A program made the position numbers and the translations under genes. From Candidatus Poribacteria bacterium (GTDB taxonomy: Bacteria; Poribacteria; WGA-4E; PCPOR2b), in NCBI GenBank assembly GCA_003635265.1, contig PYIZ01000053.1, positions 62,001 to 126,000 of the forward strand: 64,000 bases of DNA, read 5' to 3'. Under the pieces are notes generated by a model, which saw only the letters and a list, made by a program, of their open reading frames with translations, was not told the DNA's origin and searched no databases. Shown here piece by piece: positions 9,507-18,820 of this stretch (positions within the stretch are counted from its first letter, which is position 1; each line of letters opens with the position of its first letter).

Positions 9507-10184
9507 ATGGGATTCTTCAACCGTGTATCCACTATCTTCAAATCCAATGTAAATGCTGCGTTGGACCAAGCAGAAGATCCGGAAAAGATGTTGAATCAGA
9601 TTACGAACGAGATGCAGGAACAACTCGTCAAAGTCAAGCAGCAAGTTGCTACCGCTATCGCACAGGAAAAGCGGCTTCAGAAAGACTACGAAAACGAGCA
9701 GGAACAAGCAAACGGCTGGGAACAGAAAGCGACAATTGCTCTCCAGAGAGAGAACGAAGACCTTGCACGCGAAGCGCTGACTCGCCGCAATGAGCATGCA
9801 AGCGTTGCAACAGGCTACAAGGAGCAGTGGGAGAAGCAGAAACAGGCGGTCACCATGCTCAAGGATAATCTCCGAACGCTTGAGCGGAAAATTGATGAAG
9901 CAGGCCGTAAGAAGAACCTGCTGATTGCGCGACAAAAACGGGCGAAAGCACAAAAGGCGATCCATGAAACGATGGCAGGCATGAAGGATAATAGTGCTTT
10001 TGCGACTTTCGATCGTATGGAGCAGAAAGTCGGGGATATGGAAGCGCGCGCCGACGCTGCATCAGAAATGTCTGAGTTAAGCCGTGATCCACTTGAGGAA
10101 GAATTCGCAGCCCTTGAAACCGGGAATGTAGACGACGACTTGGCAGCGCTGAAAGCCAAGATGGGCGGCGACAAGAACGCTTAA
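9507..10184 (+). CDS. pspA: PspA/IM30 family membrane-stress protein
   Basis: 225 residues, the usual size. It is almost wholly helical and coiled-coil, starting MGFFNRVSTIFKSNVNAALD with the typical QAEDPEKMLNQ segment, long Glu/Lys/Gln-rich helices, and an acidic DPLEEEFAALE tail. PspA/Vipp1/ESCRT-III-like proteins polymerise on the inner membrane to protect it under stress. AGGAGG lies 6 bases before the ATG and a strong promoter is just upstream. It is followed 71 bases later by a DUF2170-like gene, a pairing also known from the yjfI-yjfJ arrangement in enterobacteria. Confidence 0.93.
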   Translation: MGFFNRVSTIFKSNVNAALDQAEDPEKMLNQITNEMQEQLVKVKQQVATAIAQEKRLQKDYENEQEQANGWEQKATIALQRENEDLAREALTRRNEHASVATGYKEQWEKQKQAVTMLKDNLRTLERKIDEAGRKKNLLIARQKRAKAQKAIHETMAGMKDNSAFATFDRMEQKVGDMEARADAASEMSELSRDPLEEEFAALETGNVDDDLAALKAKMGGDKNA

Positions 10185-10255
10185 CGTAGAACTTAGGCAT
10201 ACCAGCAGAATCGGTTTGAAATTTCTTTCGCACGTGGCAGTGAAGGAGAACAACA

Positions 10256-10666
10256 ATGTCAAAATTAAACACACCGGTAGACATCACCGTATTCCTCGAC
10301 GAGCAGGGATATAGCGTTTCTACAGAGGATGAAATCCTAATCATCCAAGATGAAGATGGACTCAATATGTTTGCCGTGGTTGACGAAACGCAGATTGAAT
10401 TTATGATAGACCTATGCAGCGTCAACGATCTCGATACATCAAGGCTGGAAGAAATTTACGGAAAAATCCTTGACCAAAACACTGAAATCCTTCCAACCTG
10501 TTTTGGAATTGATTCAAGCGAACCCGATGACCACCACATCGTTCTAGTGGATAGTCTTGCAACGGAGAACATGGATTCCAACGAGCTATTGCTCGCTTTG
10601 GATTCTCTCGCGGTCAATGTCGTGACTGCCCACGAATTGCTGCTCCCCTACCTCAAGCAAAGGTAA
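10256..10666 (+). CDS. DUF2170 (YjfI-like) protein next to pspA
   Basis: 136 residues, acidic, with no signal peptide or membrane segment. Alternating hydrophobic strands (EILIIQDEDGLNMFAVVDE, IEFMIDLCSV) followed by ILPTCFGID and a helical end (LLLALDSLAVNVVTAHELL) fit my memory of the DUF2170 family, whose E. coli member yjfI lies beside the PspA paralogue yjfJ. The call rests on that resemblance plus position. GAAGGAG precedes the ATG. Probable co-transcription with pspA suggests a role in the same membrane-stress response; the biochemical function is unknown. Confidence 0.6.
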   Translation: MSKLNTPVDITVFLDEQGYSVSTEDEILIIQDEDGLNMFAVVDETQIEFMIDLCSVNDLDTSRLEEIYGKILDQNTEILPTCFGIDSSEPDDHHIVLVDSLATENMDSNELLLALDSLAVNVVTAHELLLPYLKQR

Positions 10667-10678
10667 AAAGAGGATTTG

Positions 10679-10900
10679 ATGAAAATCTATATCCTCACCG
10701 ACTTGGAAGGCCCTGCGGTGGCTGAAGCGTGTGAAAACATCAGTCAAATTACACCTTTGATGATCGAGCCACCCTACGAACAGGAAATCCGTGTCCTTGA
10801 GGGGCAGTCTATAGAGGGATATCTGCGTCGAGGTGCAACGAGGATTGATGACCGTACCGTTGTGAAACGCGCCGACACGATGTGTGAGTTATTCATATAG
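10679..10900 (+). pseudogene. remnant of an M55 (DppA-like) D-aminopeptidase gene
   Basis: A 73-residue ORF whose first 12 residues (MKIYILTDLEGP) look like the metal-binding start of M55 peptidases. The remainder (ENISQITPLMIEPPYE, GATRIDDRTV) looks like the family's extreme C-terminus. About 200 central residues would be missing, so this reads as an internal deletion product that kept its frame. It has a good ribosome binding site (AGAGGA) 10 bases after the DUF2170-like stop, so it may still be translated. The assignment is from memory of the family; an unrelated small protein is possible. Confidence 0.5.
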
Positions 10901-11008
10901 TGTCGATATTGAACAGAACAACAGAGGTGAGTGTCTGAAGTTATATCCTTCGGTTTATCGAAAGTTAAGAGATTCGTCGCATCGGTTGTATATCGTGAGA
11001 CGTTTATA

Positions 11009-12073
11009 TCAACGTCCATGATCTACCGGATCTACTTTATCCTGCGACCATTCTTCTACTCGATTCCATACCGTGTCAACCGTTAATTTCTTCGTGCACT
11101 CCCAGCCAATCTTGCATTTGTGTGCACTACAGGGCCAACACGGCATATCTCGCCTGACAATCGTTGCCTCCTCACTGAGCGGTTTCCAAGCCACATGATC
11201 GGTAGGACCAAAGATTGCTACAGTTCGTACATCCAAAGCTGCAGCGATGTGCATGGGTCCTGAGTCGTTGCACACAAAGAAATCGCAGTGTTTTATCAGG
11301 GCAGCAAGTTCGCGTATCGACTTCGGGGCGTAGGCAATAGATGTGGATTGTAGGGCTTTCTGGACGTTTCGCTCTAATTCAGCTTCGTCGGGACCTCTGA
11401 GAATCAAAATCTTCGCACCGTATTGATGTGCAAGTGTATCGGCAACTGTGGCGTAATTTTCCTCGGGCCACCGTTTATCAAACGAACTGCCGCCGGGATG
11501 GATGCCAACTAAGAAGTCGTTCGGGGCGATTTCCCAATCCGCTAACAGTTGTTCTGTTGCCGTGATTTCATTATTGAGTAGATTCAGCACCAATCGTCGA
11601 TGTCCTTGTCCATTGCAAATTAGCCCAACTAGGTCAAAATTTCGATCGATTTCGTGGACTTCCCCTTTCTTATACTGTCCCTGCCAAGTGTGTGTCAGGA
11701 GACTCTTGAACCGCTTTTGGTAGCGCCCTAACCGATACCTCGCGCCCGACAGAAATGCAACAAAATTGCACCACGAAGCCGTCCGCATCGCAACGGCAAG
11801 ATCATACCGCTCATGTCGTAAATTCTGATAAAACCGTAATCGATCTCGCAGCCGACGATGTTCGTTTTCCCGGTCAAAAATCAATACCCGATCAACATCA
11901 GGATTGCCGACCAATATCGGCGCATTCAACGGCTGGGCGAGCACCGTGATTTCTGCATCGGCATAATTTTGGCGTAACAGCGCAATGGCGGGTGTTGAAT
12001 TGAGTAGGTCACCGATGCCATCGTTGCGGATTACCAAGATTTTCTGGATATTGGGAAGGCGATGGTCGGACAT
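11009..12073 (-). CDS. family 9 glycosyltransferase (ADP-heptose:LPS heptosyltransferase-like)
   Basis: About 354 residues. The N-terminal Rossmann half begins ILVIRNDGIGDLLNSTPAI, the classic GT9 opening. The C-terminal half has GIHPGGSSFDKRWP, the nucleotide-sugar segment CNDSGPMHIAAAL and VAIFGPTDHVAW. A Cys-rich end (CWPCSAHKCKIGWEC) is common in this family. It should add a heptose or similar sugar to a surface glycan at the cytoplasmic face of the inner membrane. The track ORF starts at a GTG at 12157; I prefer ATG 12073 because family similarity begins there. It is divergent from the amidohydrolase gene. Confidence 0.88.
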   Translation of the reverse strand: MSDHRLPNIQKILVIRNDGIGDLLNSTPAIALLRQNYADAEITVLAQPLNAPILVGNPDVDRVLIFDRENEHRRLRDRLRFYQNLRHERYDLAVAMRTASWCNFVAFLSGARYRLGRYQKRFKSLLTHTWQGQYKKGEVHEIDRNFDLVGLICNGQGHRRLVLNLLNNEITATEQLLADWEIAPNDFLVGIHPGGSSFDKRWPEENYATVADTLAHQYGAKILILRGPDEAELERNVQKALQSTSIAYAPKSIRELAALIKHCDFFVCNDSGPMHIAAALDVRTVAIFGPTDHVAWKPLSEEATIVRRDMPCWPCSAHKCKIGWECTKKLTVDTVWNRVEEWSQDKVDPVDHGR

Positions 12074-12235
12074 AATACCGGACCTTAAATCAGGTGTGAA
12101 AAGGAAACTTTTATGTCTCACTAGAGATGTGGTAGAAAACACACACTCCGCACACACTATTGTCTACACTGTGATTAGACCCTGCATCAAAAACCTTAAC
12201 AAGGATATCCGAACAGTCATAAAAGGTGAACACAA

Positions 12236-13081
12236 ATGTTAAAAATCATTGACACACATCAGCATCTCTGGGATACATCAAACTTGAGTTACCCCTGGTT
12301 GGATGACTTTGATGCCCTAGATAAACGCTATCTAATCGACGACTATCGTCGAGCCTGCGAGGGAATCAACGTCGTCCGATCCGTCCATGTCGAAGCAGAT
12401 GTAGCACCCGCACACGTGGTCGATGAGGTCAAGTGGTTGGCACAAATTGTGCAACAGCATGGCATGATTGGTGCCATCGTCGCGTCTGCTCCCCTTGAAG
12501 AATCGGGTGTTGAAGAAATCCTCAAGCAACTTACTGAGTACGATCTCGTAGTTGCGATTCGCCGCATGGCTTGGCACCGTCCCGATAGTCAGTTTTATCG
12601 AAGTCCCGAACTCGTCAAAGGGGTTCAACTGCTTGAAAAGTTTAACCTCTCCTTTGATCTCTGTGCCAATCACCAGCAGCTTCCCGCGGCTATTGATTTA
12701 GTGAGGGCAACGCCGAATGTGCGACACGCCGTTAACCATTGCGGGGGACCCGATATAAAAGGCGCACAATTTCAACCGTGGGCTGACCATATGAGTGAAC
12801 TTGCGTCGTTTAATAATGTACACTGCAAGGTTTCAGGTATCGTAACAACTGCCAGTGAGAACTGGACGAAAGCAGAACCGAAGCCGTACATTGATCACCT
12901 TGTGGCGGCGTTTGGCTATGACCGTCTCATGTTCGGTAGCGATTGGCCCGTCTGTACACTAGCCGCGGAGTACCAACAGTGGGTGGAAGCCCTACTTTGG
13001 TCAGTAGGTAATGCTACCGACACGGACAGACGGAAGCTGTTTCACGATAACGCAGAACAATTTTACCGAATCAAGAGTTAG
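12236..13081 (+). CDS. amidohydrolase-2 family metal-dependent hydrolase
   Basis: 281 residues, full length for the family. It opens with the metal-binding DTHQHLWD motif and shows later TIM-barrel landmarks: VRSVHVEAD, AVNHCGGPD and the closing MFGSDWPVC aspartate motif. Relatives include L-fuconolactonase and related lactonases of sugar catabolism; the substrate cannot be read here. AAAGGTGA precedes the ATG. The gene stands alone between the divergent GT9 gene and a palindromic repeat that could serve as its terminator. Confidence 0.88.
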   Translation: MLKIIDTHQHLWDTSNLSYPWLDDFDALDKRYLIDDYRRACEGINVVRSVHVEADVAPAHVVDEVKWLAQIVQQHGMIGAIVASAPLEESGVEEILKQLTEYDLVVAIRRMAWHRPDSQFYRSPELVKGVQLLEKFNLSFDLCANHQQLPAAIDLVRATPNVRHAVNHCGGPDIKGAQFQPWADHMSELASFNNVHCKVSGIVTTASENWTKAEPKPYIDHLVAAFGYDRLMFGSDWPVCTLAAEYQQWVEALLWSVGNATDTDRRKLFHDNAEQFYRIKS

Positions 13082-13219
13082 TACTAAGCAAAGAAACGTT
13101 GGCTGAACTTTTGATAGATATTATCAAAACAGCATTGACTTTGTCAAAAAAAATTGCGTTATAGCATTGATCCACTGCACCCACATCGTAGGTATGCTGC
13201 CAGACGTCTTAACATCTCC

Positions 13220-13309
13220 GCTCATGTTAAGATTTAGTGCAAAGAAACCGAGTTTTTTCTTCAAAACTCGGTTTCTCTGAGTGCTTTGCACTTTCTTTTT
13301 ACATGAGCC
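13220..13309. repeat. nested-palindrome element, copy A (MITE-like)
   Basis: About 90 bases with three nested inverted repeats: outer CTCATGT/ACATGAG, middle TGCAAAG/CTTTGCA, and inner AAACCGAGTTTT/AAAACTCGGTTT. Copies B (18821) and C (20085) are nearly identical inside. It encodes nothing. The whole unit could fold into one long hairpin, so it may act as a terminator after the amidohydrolase gene. Confidence 0.85.
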
Positions 13310-13339
13310 AACATCTTTTTGAGCGCACACTTCGGTGTC

Positions 13340-13368
13340 TTGACAGTTCGTGAGTGCTGTTGTATACT
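13340..13368 (+). promoter_or_regulatory. sigma70-type promoter of the TPR/propeller gene
   Basis: TTGACA at 13340-13345, a 17-base spacer, and TATACT at 13363-13368. It lies about 110 bases upstream of the start codon and directly after palindromic element A. Confidence 0.75.
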
Positions 13369-13476
13369 ATACGACAATCTGATGTCGGCAGACCGGTCAA
13401 ACAATGACCACAGCCACTCCAACACAATATAGCGGAATACCTTCACTATAGCGTTAATCCCGCGAGGAAATTAAGC

Positions 13477-15402
13477 ATGAAACATATATCTAACTTCAAG
13501 CACGTACTAATCTGGCTTCTTTTGGTTCTCTTATGTGCACACGTCGGTTATGGACAGCACTACATCTCAATTTATCTCGAAAACGGAGATCACCTCAAAG
13601 GGCGTTGGCTGGGCGGTGATGCAGAATCAATCCAGATTGAAGTCTACGACCAGCAATTATCAATTCCTTTCCGTGAAATCATCTACATCACAGCTTTTGA
13701 TGATGTGCGTGCCATCCCCAGCGAGGCAGCCGAAAAACACTTCCTCAACGGCCAGACCTTCTTACAGTTGGATATGTATGATAGAGCGAAAACGAGTTTT
13801 ATGAAGGCAATTGATGAATATCCTAAATATACTGATGCCCATTATCAACTTGCCCTTCTCTTTGAAGCGGAAGGAAACAATGATGAGGCACTCAGATATT
13901 TTGGAAATGTTGTGAAGATTGATCCCAACGCATACAGCATGGAGGACAAGTTTAAGACAGCAGGCGATGCCTACCTCGCAGCTGAAGAATACCGTAAAGC
14001 AGTCAGCGCTTACTTACTTTTGTTCCGAATTTACCCCGATCGGTACGGCGCCGACGAAGCTGCCTACACCGCAGGCTTTCTGTTAGCAGTTGAGTTGGAT
14101 GAACCCCAAGAGGGACTCAAAGTCCTCCAGGAAGCTGTGGCGCATTTCCCAGATAGCCAACATCTAGAACGCGCTACATACCTCATTGGATCGCTACACT
14201 CCAAGCTAGGAAATGCTGAAATGGCAGTGGAGACATTGAGTAGTTTTATCCAAAACTATCCGCAAAGTCGGTGGCTTGCCATCGCTTATATGGCGCGGGG
14301 TGATGCATATACACAGTTGCGGCGACGTACGGAGGCAGTGGCTGACTACAATTCCGTCGGGCCATACACGTCAAATCTTAAGCTGAAGAATGAAGCGCGA
14401 AGAAAGCGAAGCGAGAGTGCGTGGACAATCTACACTGTCTCTGACGGGATTCCAAGCAACCAGATTCAAGCGATCGCTATTGATGGGACGACCCTATGGA
14501 TTGGCACACCAAACGGGTTGGCACAAATTGACCTCAGTTCGGGAACGTGGCAGCCAAACACGGACATAACCGATCACATCAATACCCTTTTTGACGAAGA
14601 AACGCCGATTGATGTTCGAGCGCTTGCAGTTGATAGTCAAGAATTGTGGATTGGGACGCTGAATCATGGTTTAATTCGTTATAACAAAACGACGACATTT
14701 CCCGAAATTTTCGATATCCGCAATGGGCTGCCGGATAACACAATATATGACATTAAAATTGACAAAGAGGAGGTTTGGATCGGCACCTTTGCGGGAGTCG
14801 CCCGTCATCTGCGATCTACCGGAGAGTGGAAAAGCTATAGAAAAGCAGATGGTTTGCCTGCTGATGATATTGTTGCGTTGGCTGTCACGCCGGACAGGGT
14901 CTGGATCGGTACTTCACAGAATGGGTTGGCAGTCTACAATCGAAGCATGGACATTTGGCAAAGCTTTAGTGCCCTTGACAACCTCGACCTAAAAACCGGC
15001 AGTGAAATTGTAAGTTTTGATATCAGTGCTGATAAAGTTTTCTTTACTTGGAATTATAGTGTGGACAAAGCCAACGGATACGGCGAAATCCATCAGGGGG
15101 ATCTGAGCAGTACAGTTGAAGCTGTCCTCCGTTTTGTAGATATGGTGCCGTATCAGAGTATCTACGTCGCTGCTACTAAAGGTCCAATAACCGCGGTTAA
15201 ACCTGCTACAGTGTGGATTGCGACCAACGGTGGTGTGTGGATCAAAACCGCAGAGGGGTGGCGAGACCCCATTGAATTCCCCTCTAGTCGAATCAGTGCA
15301 CCTATCGTTAGCTGCATCACGCTGGGCGTAGGTGCAGCTTGGATTGGCACCGCTGATGGACTCGCTAGGATCGACACCAACGCAATTTATGGAAACAACT
15401 AA
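13477..15402 (+). CDS. exported TPR plus beta-propeller (two-component-regulator-type) protein
   Basis: 641 residues. The signal peptide is LIWLLLVLLCAHVGYG. About residues 80-310 form six or seven TPR-like helical repeats (AEKHFLNGQTFLQLDMYDRA, YPKYTDAHYQLALLFEAEGN). About 320-640 is a propeller of blades of the type GIPSNQIQAIAIDGTTLWIG, with repeated VWIGT strands, as found in the sensory part of hybrid two-component regulators. No histidine kinase or DNA-binding domain follows, so it is probably a periplasmic scaffold or sensor. GAGGAAATTAAGC precedes the ATG. Confidence 0.85.
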   Translation: MKHISNFKHVLIWLLLVLLCAHVGYGQHYISIYLENGDHLKGRWLGGDAESIQIEVYDQQLSIPFREIIYITAFDDVRAIPSEAAEKHFLNGQTFLQLDMYDRAKTSFMKAIDEYPKYTDAHYQLALLFEAEGNNDEALRYFGNVVKIDPNAYSMEDKFKTAGDAYLAAEEYRKAVSAYLLLFRIYPDRYGADEAAYTAGFLLAVELDEPQEGLKVLQEAVAHFPDSQHLERATYLIGSLHSKLGNAEMAVETLSSFIQNYPQSRWLAIAYMARGDAYTQLRRRTEAVADYNSVGPYTSNLKLKNEARRKRSESAWTIYTVSDGIPSNQIQAIAIDGTTLWIGTPNGLAQIDLSSGTWQPNTDITDHINTLFDEETPIDVRALAVDSQELWIGTLNHGLIRYNKTTTFPEIFDIRNGLPDNTIYDIKIDKEEVWIGTFAGVARHLRSTGEWKSYRKADGLPADDIVALAVTPDRVWIGTSQNGLAVYNRSMDIWQSFSALDNLDLKTGSEIVSFDISADKVFFTWNYSVDKANGYGEIHQGDLSSTVEAVLRFVDMVPYQSIYVAATKGPITAVKPATVWIATNGGVWIKTAEGWRDPIEFPSSRISAPIVSCITLGVGAAWIGTADGLARIDTNAIYGNN

Positions 15403-15431
15403 TTGGTCTATCTATGGGTGTAATTTTATGC

Positions 15432-15460
15432 TTTGCAGCTTTTTGAAGGTGTGCTATAAT
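15432..15460 (+). promoter_or_regulatory. sigma70-type promoter of the 146-residue protein gene
   Basis: A perfect TATAAT lies at 15455-15460, with TTTGCA 17 bases upstream as a weak -35. It is about 75 bases before the start codon at 15533. Confidence 0.55.
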
Positions 15461-15532
15461 AGGCTACCTACAAATCCGGATCGGCTGGACTTGTAGTTTC
15501 ATCAATACCATAGACGACAAGGAGAAAATAAA

Positions 15533-15973
15533 ATGGCAGGAGTTATTCCCACAATTAGTTCAGGTGTTGCTGGTCCCCTTGGTGTTCTGCATCTACCAAG
15601 ATTTTGGAGTAAGGTCACGTTGGACGCAGTAGGTCAACTACATTCGGATTATCCGGCATGTGGTGCTGGCTTCGATCAGATGGTTCTTGATGGGCTTGGC
15701 CTCGATAAGGACGCAACGTTGGCATATATCAGCGACAACCGTCCAAGCTATACCGAGTTTGAAAGCTGGATTCTGGAGCAAAAAGGCGGGAGTCTAGATC
15801 AAGCCGCAGTTGATGAGTTGAATGCCGCGATTACGGGCTACAATCACGATGACGATACCCGTGGAGCTATCTTAGGCGCAGCCGGTGTTTCCGATGACGG
15901 TTCAATCTTGGATGCCGTGCATCTCAATAACCTTGAGGATTGGACTGACTGGCATGCTGATCTGACAGGGTAA
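15533..15973 (+). CDS. small soluble protein, possibly DUF5069-like
   Basis: 146 residues with no signal peptide or membrane segment. GPLGVLHLPRFWSKVTLDA followed by FDQMVLDGLGLDKDATLAYI resembles, from memory, the DUF5069 pattern of a LPR...K helix followed by a D...LGL segment; the match is tentative. The C-terminal part is acidic. AAGGAG precedes the ATG, a promoter is upstream and a strong terminator follows, so it is a single-gene unit. Function unknown. Confidence 0.55.
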   Translation: MAGVIPTISSGVAGPLGVLHLPRFWSKVTLDAVGQLHSDYPACGAGFDQMVLDGLGLDKDATLAYISDNRPSYTEFESWILEQKGGSLDQAAVDELNAAITGYNHDDDTRGAILGAAGVSDDGSILDAVHLNNLEDWTDWHADLTG

Positions 15974-16012
15974 GCACTAAACAATTCGTATCCCTAGAAA
16001 AACAGACGAAAA

Positions 16013-17128
16013 TCAAACCATGTAATTAAAAAGGGGCAACTTGAAAGCTTGCCCCTTTTTTTCTTTTATCGCGCTAGGTAGCGACGATTGGATTAGCTTC
16101 CCATATGCCTTCTCTGGAGCACGGAAATCTTCCGTTGTCGAAGGCTTGAGTTGGTCTATAACCGATAGAAGGGCATCAGGCGTTGCGCCGCTGATCCGAA
16201 GATTGGATATCTTTGGAAAAACCTCAACGGCGGAACCACGCACATCAACCGAGAGGTTCAGTACTCGTGTTCCTTCTATACCATAGGCGGGAAGGCTGCC
16301 ATGCAGACGGGCAGAGACAACTGTATGAGCGGAGGCGTATTGTCGGAGCAGTGTGTAGGGATCTCCGTGAAACCAAAGGGCTTCGGACGGAATTGTGTCT
16401 CGGAGGGCATTGTACTCCCTATAAGCATGACAGAGCACCCGTACATCGTATCCGTTTTCTTGGAGAATCACGTAGAAATTCTTCCAGCTATCCGCGAATT
16501 GTTGAAGCCTGCTGCGGCGGGAAATGCGTCGATGTCCAGACCGTTTCGGCGTGTGGCGCGGTGACGGTGGAACAAGAATGAGGTAAGGTCTCTGCTCTGC
16601 CGGCGCGATATTCCACATCCTACTTGCCCAAGCCGCAGCGCATGGAAGGTAGCGATTGGGTATTTCAAGTGCATTCAGCAGGGCGTGTGCATACGCATCA
16701 CGAACCGTGAAACAAAGACTCGGTTCAACTCGCTGACGAATAATTCGCTCTGTCTTTTTGCTCTTTCTGCAATGTGCGACATACGCATCAATGCTAATAT
16801 CCGGGTGAGAAAAACCGGCCCCGCCTGCCATTGTAAAGACTTTTAATCCCCATCGAATGATAAAATCACGCCACATTGCGTCGTCGTACCAATGCTTCCA
16901 GTCGTCGTAATTATTGTATTGCGGCATCCCGCCGTACACCAGAAACGGAGCATTCCGGATAACATCTTCAAAGTCTCGGAATCCCTTTGGACTAAAGCGG
17001 TCAATCAGCACCCACACCTGAGGTCCCAAAATCTGTTCAAACAGATATTGCAGTCCCACTCCAATGAAGGTATCACCCGGATTATCATTTGTCCGTCCAG
17101 TTGTAGTTATCAGCGGAATGTGCGTCAT
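16013..17128 (-). CDS. polysaccharide pyruvyl transferase family protein
   Basis: 371 residues. The N-terminal Rossmann half starts ITTTGRTNDNPGDTFIGVGLQYL, the usual 'new and not monotonous' glycine-rich start of this family. The C-terminal half has LCHAYREYNAL and the conserved TVVSARLHGSLPAYG motif. Relatives transfer pyruvate to, or modify, surface polysaccharides. It lies 53 bases downstream of gpmI on the same strand. The last dozen codons (FKLPLFNYMV end) are read from a terminator hairpin, so the true family C-terminus may have been reshaped by it. Confidence 0.8.
   Translation of the reverse strand: MTHIPLITTTGRTNDNPGDTFIGVGLQYLFEQILGPQVWVLIDRFSPKGFRDFEDVIRNAPFLVYGGMPQYNNYDDWKHWYDDAMWRDFIIRWGLKVFTMAGGAGFSHPDISIDAYVAHCRKSKKTERIIRQRVEPSLCFTVRDAYAHALLNALEIPNRYLPCAAAWASRMWNIAPAEQRPYLILVPPSPRHTPKRSGHRRISRRSRLQQFADSWKNFYVILQENGYDVRVLCHAYREYNALRDTIPSEALWFHGDPYTLLRQYASAHTVVSARLHGSLPAYGIEGTRVLNLSVDVRGSAVEVFPKISNLRISGATPDALLSVIDQLKPSTTEDFRAPEKAYGKLIQSSLPSAIKEKKGQAFKLPLFNYMV
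16028..16062. terminator. strong bidirectional intrinsic terminator
   Basis: AAAAAGGGGCAA and TTGCCCCTTTTT form a 12-base stem around a short loop, flanked by an A run on the left and a T run on the right. It terminates the 15533 gene on the plus strand. It also lies inside the last codons of the convergent pyruvyl transferase gene. Confidence 0.9.
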
Positions 17129-17181
17129 CGTTGCAAAATGTCAAATGGGAAAAGGTGTGGAGGAACTGCCAGCCGAAAATT

Positions 17182-18801
17182 TCAAATCAGCGGCTGTCCA
17201 GTCATTTCTGATGGCTGATCTAAACCCAATAATTTTAGCGCAGTTGGGGCAATATCCGCTAATCTGCCATCTGTCTTCAATTGATGACCCTTGAAGCGAT
17301 TATCGACCACGATGAGGTTGACAGGGTATGTTGTATGTGCCGTATGGGGTGCCCCGGTCTCAGGATCAACCATCTGCTCACAGTTGCCGTGATCGGCAGT
17401 CACGATTAAACCCCCACCTTTTGCCATTACCGCATCAACCACCTGTCCCACACATGCGTCCACCGTTTCTACCGCCTTAATCGCGGCAGGCAACGATCCT
17501 GTATGACCGACCATGTCGCCGTTTGCGTAGTTCAGGATGAACAGATCATACCTGTCTGATGTTATCCGACGTAGCATCTCTTGAGTAACCTCTGGCGCAG
17601 ACATTTCGGGTTTCTGGTCATACGTGGATACATCACGCGGCGACGGGATGATTTGTCGGTCCTCCCGGTCAAATGGCTCGTCTTGATAATCGTTAAAGAA
17701 AAAGGTGACGTGCGGAAATTTCTCCGTTTCGGCGCAGCGGAATTGTGTCAACCCAACCTCGCTCGCGTATGCCCCCAGAATGTTAGGCATTTTGGGCGGT
17801 TTCGGGATTGCAACCTCTACGGGAAGCCCCCGTTCATATTCAGTCATCGTGACGAACTGAATATCTAACTTCTTTCCACGTTCAAAACCCATTTGTTGGA
17901 TAACTCCGTCTTTGCCGGCCGCTTCAAACGGAAACTCTGTGAGACAGAAAGCCTCGCAGAGTTGACGCGGTCTATCCCCTCGAAAATTATAAAAAATCAC
18001 CACATCACCGTCAGAGATTCTCGGCAACGGGTTGCCTTGATCATCGATAACAACTGTTGGCTCGATAAATTCGTCTCCGACTTGGTTATTTGTGGTGGAG
18101 GCGTCATAATAGCGTTGATATCCTTCCGCGGCCGATCTCACCTGATCTCCTTTGCCTTCAGTCAACAGCCGGTAAGCTTTCTCCACACGATCCCAACGAT
18201 TATCACGGTCCATAGCATAATATCGTCCTACTACTGAAGCAACCCGTCCGATACCAATCTCCTTCATTTTGGCTTCGATCTGCTTACAAAAGTTGATGCC
18301 ACTTGTTGGTGAGCAGTCGCGGCCATCGCTAAAGTTATGCACCAGCACACGGTCAGCCGAGATACCTGCGTCTTTTGCCAATGCAAGCAGAGCATAAAGG
18401 TAATTTAGGGAACTATGTACACCGGCTTCGCTTGCCAACCCCATAAGATGAAGGTTCCTACCCTGTGCTTTTACATGGGTCATAGCAGCGACCAACGATC
18501 TGTTCTGTGTGAATTCACCTGAGCGAATCATTCTGCTGATTCGTAAAAGTTCCTGATCGACAATCCGACCGGCACCGATATTCTGGTGACCTACCTCGCT
18601 ATTTCCCATTGTGCCTGTTGGTAAACCGACATCTTCACCGGACGTATGAATGCGCACGTGCGGATATGCCCGCATGAGCCGATCATCAACCGGTGTTTTT
18701 GCAAGATGAATCGCGTTGGTTCTGTTCCACTTTGGGTACGGGTTGTACCCCCAACCATCCCGAATGATAATTACCATCGGGCGAATTTGTAGCTTCGTCA
18801 C
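17182..18801 (-). CDS. gpmI: 2,3-bisphosphoglycerate-independent phosphoglycerate mutase
   Basis: 539 residues, the usual size. It interconverts 3- and 2-phosphoglycerate in glycolysis using two Mn ions and a phosphoserine. The N-terminal IIIRDGWG metal motif, the catalytic serine in MGNSEVGHQNIGAGR, HNFSDGRDCSP, and the C-terminal NYANGDMVGHTG and TADHGNCEQM motifs are all present. The start is GTG with AAAGG 5-6 bases upstream. Palindromic element B lies just upstream in its leader. Upstream neighbour of a pyruvyl transferase with which it may be co-transcribed. Confidence 0.96.
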   Translation of the reverse strand: MTKLQIRPMVIIIRDGWGYNPYPKWNRTNAIHLAKTPVDDRLMRAYPHVRIHTSGEDVGLPTGTMGNSEVGHQNIGAGRIVDQELLRISRMIRSGEFTQNRSLVAAMTHVKAQGRNLHLMGLASEAGVHSSLNYLYALLALAKDAGISADRVLVHNFSDGRDCSPTSGINFCKQIEAKMKEIGIGRVASVVGRYYAMDRDNRWDRVEKAYRLLTEGKGDQVRSAAEGYQRYYDASTTNNQVGDEFIEPTVVIDDQGNPLPRISDGDVVIFYNFRGDRPRQLCEAFCLTEFPFEAAGKDGVIQQMGFERGKKLDIQFVTMTEYERGLPVEVAIPKPPKMPNILGAYASEVGLTQFRCAETEKFPHVTFFFNDYQDEPFDREDRQIIPSPRDVSTYDQKPEMSAPEVTQEMLRRITSDRYDLFILNYANGDMVGHTGSLPAAIKAVETVDACVGQVVDAVMAKGGGLIVTADHGNCEQMVDPETGAPHTAHTTYPVNLIVVDNRFKGHQLKTDGRLADIAPTALKLLGLDQPSEMTGQPLI

Positions 18802-18820
18802 AATAACCTTTCAAAGAACG

